64,000 nt of DNA from Epinephelus fuscoguttatus (lineage: Eukaryota; Chordata; Actinopteri; Perciformes; Serranidae): positions 8,642,826 through 8,706,825 of the forward strand of contig NC_064770.1 in assembly GCF_011397635.1 (NCBI RefSeq), written 5' to 3'. The translations under genes were made by a program, and so were the position numbers. Under the pieces are notes generated by a model. The model saw nothing but the letters and a program-made list of their open reading frames with translations, made no database searches and was not told the origin of the DNA. This document shows positions 30,900 to 52,871 of the stretch, piece by piece. Numbering within the stretch: the first letter of the stretch is position 1; each line of letters starts with the position of its first letter.

Positions 30900-33800
30900 G
30901 TCAAAAAAACAAACAAAACTTTTTTTTGCTAAAACGAAGACAAAACATCAGTTTCATATTTATAATAATAAAAACATCAAGTTTCTTTTCATAGAAGAAA
31001 AACGACTCTAATTTCTAAAGATGACCAGCCGTCTGTCTGTCTGTCTTTCAGCCTGCCTGTCTGTCTCACTCTGCTTTAATCATCTACAGACTAGAGCTGA
31101 ATCAAAGACTCAAAATGCACTCGTCAGCTGATCTCTGAACAGTGTGCAGGGAGGTCATCTAGTTTAAAAACTGGTTCTCACCTGAAGGATCTCTACTCAA
31201 CACAACAACAGAAATAAAGGAAATAAAGAAAAAGTCCAAAAGGGAAAAAGTTTTGATTCATTGTTCCCTAAATGAGTAAATCTGAGCTTCAAATGAACAA
31301 ATCACTCCGTCAAATGACCCCTTGTTTTGATAAATTAATTTTGTGTTTTCTATTTGCTAATGTTATATTTGTATTTATATTACATTATATATAATTTATT
31401 CTTTTCAGTTATTTTTTCAACAAAAATCTGGAGTTCTATCTTCTGCAATTCATTTTCAGTAAACTGAATCACCTGACAAAATAATGTAATTTAAAGACGT
31501 CATTCGGGGAAACTGCAACAGGAAATTGTATTCTGACATTTCATAGAAACACCAAGATTTGTAAATCAACAAACTGTTCAAAGTTCATTTTTTAAACTCT
31601 TCTGCAAAGTTACAAGATGTGCAGACAGAACGTATCTGCCAAATTTTCACTTTTTTCTTACTTTCGTATTAACCGTAGCTTTAACATTTTTAATGTTATG
31701 TTTAGGTGTTCAGAACACTTTGGTTAGAGGTAGAGAAAGATGGCAGTCTCGGTATGATATTTAAAAAGTTTGAGACAGGATGTGTTTTCTTTTTAAATAA
31801 AACCACCATGTTTCCCCTTTGGCAACCTTTACACAAATCAGACATGGCTTTAAGGACAAAGATTGTAATTAAGCTTTAGATCCAAAGTGGGAGTGTTCAG
31901 GGAATAAGAGACACATTGTAAAGGAGAGAGCATTAATGTTAATTTCAGAGAACTAACTCAGCAGTTTGAGAACATGAAGATGTAATTTAAAGACAAATTA
32001 TACTGATAACTCTTCACTAATAAGTTTATATCAGTAACTTTCTGTTGTATTATCAAAATGAAAAGTTGCTATTTCACAACACCAACTGAAAATAAACATA
32101 TTAGTGCTGACATCACGCAGAGGTTTACTTGCTTTTTTTTCTTTCAAATGTTTTTAGGGAACAATTCTCAAAACAATCTCCCTACTGCTTTTGTAAAAAT
32201 CTAATCAGATCACAACAAACAAAAACAAAACTTCTAATAAAAATCACTTCCTAAAGATGAATTAAATAAAAAAATTACCACAAAATGTACGTTTTCGTCA
32301 TCGTCGACAAACTCAACCAATTGCACAGCATTCAAACCCAAATGCTCTCCATGGGATAATAAATATACACATGCAGATATACAAGTCAGCCTCAGTGATG
32401 AGCTGTTCACAGAGACTTGCTGTGTTCCTGTAGAAGAGGAGCTGAGGTTTCAGGTGTTAGAAAATCAGGAAACTGTGAGGGACCGACAAAGACGCTCCGG
32501 CGCCTGGAGGCTCAGGGGCCCCGCCTGCTGGAGGTACAGGACATGTACAAGACTCCTCACGACTAAAGAGCCACAGGAACTAAACCAGGAGGTTCCTTCG
32601 TTGTGTTCTCAGGAGCCTCAAATTAAATGAACCAAACGTGGATGAAAAAGCAAACAGTCTGGTCAGAGGTGAATTTTAGCATGGGACAAGACAAAGTGAG
32701 GTGAATTCTGGTGTGGCTGGCCGTCACCTGGTTGGCACCAGTTGACTGTCATTGCAAAAGTTCCTGAGGTCCTTAAAAAGGTTCCTGGAAAAGTTCCTGC
32801 AGTCAAAAAGGGACCAAACATCTTGGGAGCATCACCAGAAACCAGAGGATCATACTGATGGTTGTTCATGTTTCACAGATTTATCTACAAATGACAATAC
32901 TCCTGAACTTTTTGTCAAAGCACAGACTTCAGTTTCAGTTCATTTCAGCTACATAAACTTTCACAAACTGAAAACTTTCTGCAGATGTTTGTGTTGTAGT
33001 TGGAGGTTTTGTCTTTCAGTCAGAACGATGACCAAAATGGTGCATCTTCAGTGAACTCAGTGCTGCCAGTGTGCTAAAGTCGGCACTTTTTCCTCAAAGG
33101 GGTTACTGGGTTTAAGTCAAAAATTCACTTCCAGTTTCTGAAATCTGAATAGTTTCTTGAAGTAAACTGAACATCTTTTGAGTTTTGGACTGCTGAACCA
33201 AACCATTAATTGACAACTAAAAGTTAAATTGTCTTATCGATCTGCAGCAAGTTTCACATCTTTGCATGTTCATGTCCACTGAACTAACACTTTCAGGATG
33301 ATTTCCTAAGTTTGTAGTTTAAAGGGTTGAACATGTAAAAACCACCAGTATGTTCACTTTTGATTTCATTGCAACACGAGAGGAAGTGAACCCAATTAGA
33401 TGGTAGACTTAGTCACCTGTGTGTTTGATGATAAAGTCAGTTTGTCGACACAGGACAGATATCCCTTCCAATATCATACATATCTTCTACTAAACATCTT
33501 ACAGCGTAGAATCTGATATGGTACTTTACTGATAATCCAAACCAGGATCAATACTGGTGCTTCCTTATGTGGCTTTGTACAATACATAGTCTATTAACGG
33601 GACACCTGAGCCTGAAACTAAAACAGGAAGTAAAAACGACAAACTAAAAGAAACAAAAAGACAACAAAAACAGCAGCATTTCACCGACAACATCCTTCTC
33701 TCAAAAATCCTCACACTAATTCTGAGCTGCGGGGCGAGAGGCGAGGAGCGAGCACGAGGTAAAAGAAGAAGTAGTCACTGAATCTGGAGGAATGACATTA

Positions 33801-35213
33801 AAGGTGTGACGAGAGGGGTTCACTTTACAGATATGCACATATCAGTTCTTTTTCTCTTTTCAGGAGTTTGAGGTAACTGAGACACTTCAAACCAAAAAGG
33901 GTGGAGACACACATTCTTCAACAAACACTCAATAAATTAGAAATTAAAAAAAAGAAGAATAAAGAAAAAAAGAAAAAACATTGTTGCTTCCTGTTTGTCC
34001 TTCCACTGGTGGGACAAAAAGTCGAAGCAGAGGAGGGCTGCAGGGAATAAAACCCATGTGGTGTGTTAAAATAATACGTGTTGAGATGGGAAGAAGAAAA
34101 AAAAAATGAGCTGCCAAATTCATAGTTTTGGCATCTTTCTGCAGAACATCGTTTCAGATGACTTAAAGTCACACTTTCCTGTCATGACTTGAAAATAAAA
34201 TAGTTTGCAATGAGATGGTCTGTTGACGTCAGTAAAACTGTGGGGAATGATTTCCTGTTTCTAGACTTGTATCCTGATTAAATTCTCTCCTGCTGAATGA
34301 GGCAGGTTTCTAAAGGTGGTGAAACAACACTGATCCAGGACCAGATGACTCAACGAGAGGAATAGAAACTAAAACAATAACAAAGCTAACTGTGTGTGTG
34401 GAGGAACACTGGGGAACTCTGTGGTTAAAACCTGCTACATCTGTTTAATTGCATTATTAACGCCGCATTGAGTTGCGGTGAAAACACAGTGAGTGATGTG
34501 TTCAAATGTAGTTAAAAAAATAATAATAAAAACAAGGAAAACCTTGGCGGTGTTTGGCGGTTCATGGTGTCATGTCATTTGGCGGGTCTTGTTTTGGGTA
34601 TCTGATCTGATCATGTAGCAAGTGTCTGAAAATCCGGCTGGCAAGTGAACACACACGGAGTGTTCGGTCTCCCCCGGCATGTTTACCGCTTGTTTAAATT
34701 AAACCATATTGCACAGGGCTGGAATGACTTCAAAAAATTTGCTAAGCAACAATTCTACCAAACAATTAAAATCATTATTTCTTAATGTCTCTGCTAATAT
34801 AGATGGAAAATCCAATCTAGTACCAAGTTCCTCTTTCTTATCCCTCCTCCAGCACTTCAGCAGCATTTTTTTTTTTTTTTTTTAAATTCAGCACCGGAAA
34901 CGCCTCGAGCATCAGCTGTTTGGGTCGTTTAAAAAAGTGAAGCAGTAGTTTTCATATCTGGAAACTTAGTAGATTTATAGGAGGGAAAAAAATGATGAGG
35001 ATTTTCAGGAGGAGCTCAGGTGGGTCGGCTGTTTCCCCCTCTTACGTTGGGAGTGTTGTTCCCCTCCACACCTCGCCAGGTGGGGAAAAAAACCAAAACA
35101 AAACAAAACAAAACAAAACAAAACAAGAAGAAAAAGACCCAAACTCTTCAGTATTTTCACGGCCAATAAATCCTTTCTCAAATGTCGCCCCTCATGAGAA
35201 AGAGGAGGACCGT
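30900..35213 (-). other. Repeat-poor region, probable long nlk 3' UTR
   Basis: Directly downstream of the nlk stop codon. Contrary to the rest of the window I find no recognisable transposon here, only short homopolymers and an (AAAAC)n run at 35097-35124. No ORF has coding character. A long 3' UTR would explain the absence of insertions. A mix of UTR and conserved non-coding sequence is equally possible. Confidence 0.4.
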
Positions 35214-45942
<10,729 letters not shown>

Positions 45943-46129
45943 CCCTCCTCTCACCAAACCCCAGAAACAGTCCACTTTGTCTGCACCAAGCTGCTGCTGC
46001 TAGGCGCGGAGGAAACACGGCTCCTTACTCAGCATGATTACTTAGTTTCCTGTGTGAACATACAGGAAAGACAATCACTGATAGTTTGGACAGAAATTCA
46101 ACTAAAAGTATTGTCCTGTGAAAGCTCAG

Positions 46130-46772
46130 GCTAGTTTGGGGACATACTTTAGCAGACTGGATCATGTGCTGACAGCTCTCCTATAGTATAACACACTGTA
46201 AGTGCAACTGTAGCAGTCATTTAAGTAGCAACTCAACTTGCTAATAGCTTGAGGTACAACTCCCAACACAAACACCAAATATTTGCTGGTTCTAGCTTCA
46301 CAAATGTGAGGATCTGCTGCTCTCCTTTGTCTTATATGATAAACTGAATAAATTTGTGTTTTGGACTGATGGTCAAACTAAAGACCTGTGATGGACATTT
46401 GTTTTTAAAAAATATTATTGATAACAACATAAGTAAAGCCCTAAGACACAAAAAAATGTTAATATTCAAAACAGATTCTGTATCTTTTAACTACAAATCA
46501 CAGTATTTTTTATTGCATTTCAAAGTGTTTGAGTATTGTGAGTTATTTTGGATCATCACCCAGGTTTACAGTCACACTAATTCACTGATAAAAATCAACT
46601 TACAGTGGTTTTACACTTATGTTTGTGTGGTAATGCAGTCTAAAGTTCATATTAATTTGAGGGAGTGTTCTTTAATATCAGGCAACAGTAATGCAAAATG
46701 TGATGCTCACTGTGATAATAACTTGTTTTGAGTATCTACAGAAAGAAAAGGAAACCAACGGCTGCCTGCCCT
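46130..46772 (+). repeat. Direct repeat copy B, upstream of nlk exon 1
   Basis: The partner of copy A at 44937-45495, with small insertions making it slightly longer. Together the two copies bracket the first coding exon of nlk. Part of both copies (the CTTTGTCTTATATGA block) also matches the dispersed repeat seen at 1060-1215 and 62440-62600. Confidence 0.75.
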
Positions 46773-47082
46773 AGGGTGTAGAAAATTAAAATTTTATATG
46801 TTGTAATTTTTCACTACAAATCAAACACTTTCCATGACTGAACGTGATAATGTAACGACAGCGATGTAAACAAGCTAGATGAAGAATGTGTTAACACTGC
46901 AGACACACAGAGGATTTATTAAACGTTAGCTAACATGTACTAACAAACATATTAAAAGCATGAAACATGTCGGACAAAGCTCACATAAATTCGTGAAACA
47001 TGGTCACGAACGTGGCCGAACAAAATCACTGAGTCACACACTTGAAATCAGCGAGCTCAGTTACCTTTTTGTTTGCTCTTAC

Positions 47083-47780
47083 CTGGTTAGTTGGTGAAGC
47101 TGCTCGGTTAACTGAGCTAACAGGATCCGGCTAGTTAGCCAAGTTAGCTAACGATGGTCCAGCGACGACTCCAAAACATGGAAAAAAAATAAATGTTCCA
47201 CTCGATGCTAGCCTCAGCCACACACGCTGCAGAGTAATCCTCACTAACAAAAGCATGTGCATTAACGTTATTGCCTTTCTGTTACTGATAACTGATATTT
47301 TAAAAAAATACCAAAACAGCTAGCTACCGTGCTAACCAGCTGTTCCTGCTCATAGGTTAACCCGATGATGACCCATATAACTATCATTGGTCGGGTACAG
47401 TGACCTACATATTATAAAAGGAAAACCTTTCCCTTACTAATATAATTTAATAAACGTAAGAACAAACGCTCTGTTAAATCAAAGATGGCATGGCACGGAA
47501 ACTAATTTCATAGAGGCGAAAAAGACAGAGTTGGATGCGGGGGTCCGGAGCTCCAACCCCGGCTAGCCGACCAGCTAGCTGCAGCTAGCTTTAGACTGCT
47601 CGCTAGCTGGCCATCGCGTCGTAATATCCACCGATCAAGCGTCCCATAAAGGCAGTTTCTTGTGTTTTCTGAGTGAATACGTCTCATCCAGGAGGCCCTC
47701 AATGTTATTTTAAAGATTTCTGGCCGCTTTTACAGCGGCTAGCTGGCTAGCTAGTCAAGTAGGAGGAGCTAGTGAAGCCG
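47083..47780 (-). promoter_or_regulatory. nlk: Putative nlk promoter and non-coding first exon(s)
   Basis: A consensus donor (CTAACCAG followed by GTAAGAGC) lies at 47083. A plausible acceptor (TTTCCTCCGCGCCTAG) lies at 46000, 58 nt before the nlk ATG. Together they predict a 5' UTR intron of about 1.1 kb containing repeat copy B. Positions 47500-47760 are relatively CpG-rich and full of GCTAGC words. The transcription start is not determinable; 47508-47702 stays open in one minus frame but shows no domain. Confidence 0.4.
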
Positions 47781-47844
47781 GGTGGGGGAGGGTTGATGCT
47801 TTTCACCCTGCTGTAAACAATGCTAATGTTAATATAGCTTCAGA

Positions 47845-48693
47845 CAGTGGTGGAGGAAGTATTCAGATCACTTAGTGAAGTAAAAGTACCACAGAGTAAA
47901 TGAATAAATAAGTAAATAACATACTTTGTTACAAGTAAAAGTCCTGCAATAAAAATGTTACCTAAGTAAAGATATCCATATATAATCAAGAAAATGTATT
48001 CAAAAGTACAAAAATGTCCCCTTTCACTGTTTTAATATCATGCAATAATTTAAAAGCAGGATTTTACTGTTGTAGCTGGCTGAGGTGGAGCATTTTGAAC
48101 AATTCCCTTATGATTATTTTCATTCTGGATTAATCTGCTAATTATTTTCTCCATACATAAATAATAATAATAATAAAGAAATTACACTAGTGCCATCACA
48201 GTCACCAACAGCCCAAAGTGAAACATTCACAGTATCTCTTTTGTCCAACCAACAGTTGAAACCTCAGCATTATTAAATTACAAGCAAAAGCAGCAAATCT
48301 TCACATTTGTGAAGCTGAGCCTTTAAATGTTTTTACATGCGAAATGACTTCAACATCAAAATAATGCCTAATATAATATATTATCTTAGTTGACTGATCG
48401 ATCAGACTTATGGTTTTGGCTGTACTTGTATAAACTGTTGGGGAGTTTAATTTATGACAAAACATCTTATTTTATAAACTCATATGTATAAATTCATCTG
48501 TTCAAAGTGAAAATCTCAATTACAGCAATTGAAGTTGTCAGATAAATGTAGTGCAGTACAATATTTCCCTCCGAGATGTAGTGTAGAAGTATAAAGTAAA
48601 ATGTAAAGAAAAGATTCAAGAAAAGTAAAAGTACTTCAATGTGTACTTAAGTCCAGTACTTGAGTAAATGTACTTGGTTACATTCCACCCCTG
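47845..48693. mobile_element. Complete hAT-like MITE with 8-bp target-site duplication
   Basis: The 849-bp element has ends CAGTGGTGGA and TTCCACCCCTG. The flanks are GCTTCAGA (47837-47844) and GCTTCAGG (48694-48701), a 7/8-matching 8-bp duplication as expected for hAT transposons. The interior is full of AAGTACTT-type words and an ATAATAATA tract, with no ORF. It lies immediately upstream of the putative nlk promoter. Confidence 0.82.
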
Positions 48694-49486
48694 GCTTCAG
48701 GTGAACACCTGAGAAAATCTGGATAAAGTCACCCAGACACTCATGAAGATCATTTCAACTTGAATCCACACATGCATTTTACTGCTTTTTTAATACAGTA
48801 GTAACGAGGCGCTATGCACTATGCATCAAGTACAATCAATATGCACAGCCACAGAAAAATGTGTCACCAAGGTAGCTACAAATTACATGGCAATTTACCT
48901 TTTTCAAGAATTACAAATCAGCATCCAGAGACAGAGCAAAGACCATATGAAGCAGAGAAGTTATGCACATTCAGTGTTCATGGGGGAAATATACACAAAC
49001 AACTATTAGTTTGCCTTTATCAGCTATATAAAAGTGTATATACATGATGGCCCATCTGAAACAGCTTATCTTGTGTCCTGTTAGGTTTCCCTGCTCTGAA
49101 GAATATGACAAAGGCAAACTGGAGACTGTTTAGTAATAAATTAAGGGAGAAACTGAGATAAGTCATGTTGTGTCTTTAGGTCAATTTCCTCATTATAAAT
49201 AAACACTAACATCATGGAATATAAATTATCTAAAAACATCAACGGCTTTACAAAATCATGACAGGCTGTGCAAGTTAGTTGACAATTCAAACAATGACAT
49301 GATGGCAAATAGAAATAGCTAATCGCTAAGCCACATGAATAAAAATACACATTAATTTTCCTCCTTAATGAATGAGCAGAGGTTTTTCTTATCATTTTAT
49401 CCACAGTCTCTTCCCTGGCTTGACTAATCTGATTTGCAAAGACACTGTACAGTTTGCAAAGTGTGTCTCTTAGTGTTGGTGGCAGG

Positions 49487-49622
49487 TCAGCTGTTTAACA
49501 CTGCTGATGGAGCTGGAAACAAAAGGTCCGAAAGGGCCGCCATCCTCACAAAACCACAAGCAACGCTGGGGAGAAAAGACGACTTCCGTGGCAGCTTCTC
49601 CCAGTCTGAGTCCACTTCTGGC
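49487..49622 (-). other. Unassigned open stretch, possible exon
   Basis: On the minus strand one frame reads LPEVDSDWEKLPRKSSFL then PSVACGFVRMAALSDLLF and PAPSAVLNS, then stops. It follows an AG that could be an acceptor (TTTCTTAACAG), and a second acceptor (TACTTTTCAG) lies 15 nt further upstream. The composition looks more protein-like than its surroundings. I recognise no family and find no partner exons. It may be part of a gene between maz and nlk, a retrocopy fragment, or chance. Confidence 0.2.
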
Positions 49623-50800
49623 AGTCTGTTAAGAAATCATCTGAAAAGTAAAAACAAAGCAGTTCATGTAAGTTTCACATTTAACCATGCACACATTTAT
49701 TTATAGACCATTACATCTTTTATTACAAAAGCAACTTACAGTTTTCCAATGGTCTAAAAGGTAACAAGCTACTTCTGCATACTGTGGTGAAAGTATGATC
49801 ACGCAGTGGTTTAGTGGTAGTTGATGAGGTGGGTGTACTACTAGGTAGATAGGTAGGTTACTGATGGGGAAGTGGGCATACTCTCCTATATATTACAATG
49901 GCTTTTTAGCTGATAGGTGGGTATACTGTAACTGGATAGAAAAAGAAGTGGGTAGACATTAGTTGATGGGTGCAGAAGTGGTTTAAGGTTACAAGACTGT
50001 TTGGATAGTTTCAATTAGGCTTAATCAGTTGAATTGTTTGGTTGGTTGCTATAATCCTTCCTCTTGTCTGTGCTAACTATGAAGGGATTTCTCTATGTCA
50101 GTGAACACTTACACGACTGTAATAAGAGGACAAAATCCACAGTTATTGTTCTAAATTTCAGCAGAAGCTATATGTAGACAAATCAAGTGGGTATCTTCAA
50201 GAAAAGGAAAAATACAAAAAGGAAATTTCATATGAAAAAGTCTAACTTCTAAAGATCCCTACTTTATTTGTCCAATTCAAGGCTGCAAACAACCAACATA
50301 TCGCTCAACATGCACATGGCACGAATGTTGTTTCAAAATAGACTTCACAGTATCCATTTATACAATGTACTTGATGAAAATGGCTGACAGCAGCCCTGCT
50401 GTAGATATCTTCAGTGTACGTATTGATTTACAGATCAGTGTCTCTACCACAACACCAGATGGATGTGTTGTACATGATCAGGTCATATCGTCCTTTAATT
50501 ATAGTACCCAAATAACCGTGTTTACATTATTTCATTTACATTTCTTTATCAAAAGCCTGCTGCTGTGTAGTCGCTGTATTTCTGTTCTTTCATTCACAGG
50601 GACTAGAAAGTGGAGGTCACGGTGAGCAGAGGGTTTGCAGATATCTTTGTTAGATGTGCATTTTGAGACTTTTTTTCAACTTGCTTCATATTGTCTTTAC
50701 TATTAATCTCCACTGACATCAGAAACTTATGGGTGGAAACGCAAGAAGTCCACCCTGACACATCCACTGTGATGGTGCTACACCAGCTATGTGCATATGG

Positions 50801-51416
50801 TGTGTTCCATTTGTAATAGGAAGTAAGAATTTCAGAGTGCCCAATAGGAAATTTCAATTGGAACGCCCCTGAAGTCAGATTTCCATCTTGGAAAGTCTGG
50901 GTAGCCTCACCAACCCCGACTAAGTAGGTATAACAGCAGCTGGAGCAGCTAAGTGACCCACCCAGTCGCTACATGACTCACCCACCATACCTACAGACCA
51001 GTCTACGATCAGCCCCCTTCGGTTCTTGGCCCAGAGGCAGAAGTCAGAACGAAATTGTTAAGTTAGCGATTAGCTAGCTATGAAGTATTATATTAAAAGA
51101 TAGGTGGTTAAGCTCAGGGTAAGGGTAATGGAAAGACTACGTCTCATTACTTATGCTAATGCTAACTTAGCGATTAGCTGATGTTTGCTATGAAGAATTA
51201 TGTTAAAGGAGAAGAGGTTAAGGTTAAGATAATGATAATGGGAAAGGTTATATCTCATTACTTATAAAATGAATCACATCTTCATGTATTTTGCTTAAAA
51301 AGTGGATTATTGCTACATTTGGTCTCATTTATTTATTACAGTGTAGCACTGTAGCAGGGTTCAGATAATGTGTTTGATCTCATCCGCACTCTGACATCCA
51401 AGTGAAATGGAACACA
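50801..51416. mobile_element. MITE with perfect 12-bp terminal inverted repeats and an internal tandem duplication
   Basis: Ends TGTGTTCCATTT (50801-50812) and AAATGGAACACA (51405-51416) are exact reverse complements. The interior holds two diverged tandem copies of a roughly 100-bp unit (51060-51156 and 51164-51267), each running from TTAGCGATTAGCT to TCTCATTACTTAT. No ORF of note. I recognise the ends from a widespread teleost MITE but cannot name the family. Confidence 0.75.
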
Positions 51417-51525
51417 GCAAAAGGCTCTGAAACTACACCTGATCCCCTGACGCAACCATAAATCTCAGCAGTCTTTCCAAACCTACATAATGTTTCAAGA
51501 GTACTCCCCAGATTTATCATTACAT

Positions 51526-52270
51526 GACGGTTACATGATGGCTTCTCATTCGGAATGAAATGAATCTGAACAAAGTCATTCGGAATTAAAGTGTTTCCAG
51601 GTAGTTTACATGGGAAATATTAATTCCGAATGAGGGTTTACATGGGAGATCAGTTTAATTGCCTTTATTCGGGTCTGCGCAAGGTTTGGGGCAGGGAAGG
51701 TTTCTGATTGGATAGGGGGCGGGGCGGATGTTACGTGTTTACGTTTACCGGAAGAAAACACTGTAGTCCTCGCTCCGGATAACAAGATGCTTGACGACGT
51801 CGTTCTTAGTGCCTTTTTCGGGCGTGTTTTGCTTATATTCTTAAAGCAGCAGTACGACAACAACCTTGTTCTGCTAATGCTTCATCTGTTGAGCAGGAGA
51901 AGGGAGGCAGAAGACCGTGCTGTGGCGAATGGAAACCGGTGAGTGCAACAAGTCCGACTGCTCTAGCTCAGCCCGTTGCTATGCAGCCCGTTGCTATGCG
52001 CGCTATATACGTCATCGCACCAGAAGGGCAAGGAAACGAGCATGCGCAGAAAGACCGGAATGAACTTAAAGAGGAATGAGTGTATACATGCACACAAAAC
52101 TCTTTCATTCGGAATGACAAACGGAATAAACCACCCCCTTTAATCAGATTTAATTTTCAATCGGAATGACCATTTTTAAATCAGAATGACCGTTTACATG
52201 ACCACTTTTAATCGGAATGGCCGTTCATTCCGATTAAAAGTGGAATTAAACTGTCCATGTAAACGTACTG
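51526..52270 (+). mobile_element. Harbinger-like or related non-autonomous DNA transposon
   Basis: The ends are related inverted sequences (CATGACGGTTACATGATGGC on the left; CAGTACGTTTACATGGACAG on the right, reverse-complemented). Both sides carry many TCGGAATGA/TCATTCCGA words. Between them is a unique GC-richer core (51660-52050) with a 50-codon open stretch starting ATG at 51787 and ending at a GTGAGT donor at 51939, which could be a remnant first exon. The superfamily assignment is tentative. Confidence 0.55.
52202..52244. repeat. Perfect 18-bp inverted repeat (hairpin)
   Basis: CCACTTTTAATCGGAATG, six bases, then CATTCCGATTAAAAGTGG: a perfect palindrome with an 18-bp stem, within the right end of the element at 51526-52270. 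It is probably a subterminal repeat pair of the transposon. Confidence 0.85.
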
Positions 52271-52871
52271 ACTGTCGGATCCACTATGGATAGTTTAAAG
52301 GATCAGAATCAATGCAGCAGAACCAGAGATGTCGTCTTTTTTATTCCACACATTCTTCTTCCTAATCAAAACTGTGCCCGTACATTACCCACAATGCAAC
52401 ACTGACAACTGTTTGTGAGATTGTGGTGTATTCTGCTGGCAGCAGCTAATGTAGTCTGGAGCCTCTAGCCTGCAGTAGTGATGAGCAGTGGGCTACAGAG
52501 GTCTCACTTTCTTCTAACTCCATACCTCCAGATATTTTTCATTTTCAAACTCGTAGTTTTTAGACCAACACTAACTCAAATGACATCATTTGAGGACATT
52601 GATCAAAATTCAATCAGACACTGACACATCTGGAAACATACACTGATGTGTAAAATCAAAGGGGTTCTCCTTTGAGAGCTTCATTTTAAATAAATAAAAC
52701 GAAAAGGAACATGTTTATAGATTAATGACACACACCTGGATTGGATGTTGTCTTTCCTCTCCTCTCTTCCACGAGTCCGCGTTTGCTTTTGCCTCCATTC
52801 AACCAGCTCCCCCCAACTCCATCCCCAGCCCCACCCGTCCCATCCCCAGCTCCCCCCCCTGCCCCAGCGTG

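Noticed and set aside
50603-50857. Minus-strand 84-codon ORF (MKFPIGHSEILTSYY...)
   Set aside because: Overlaps the terminal repeat of the MITE at 50801 and has no homology that I recognise.
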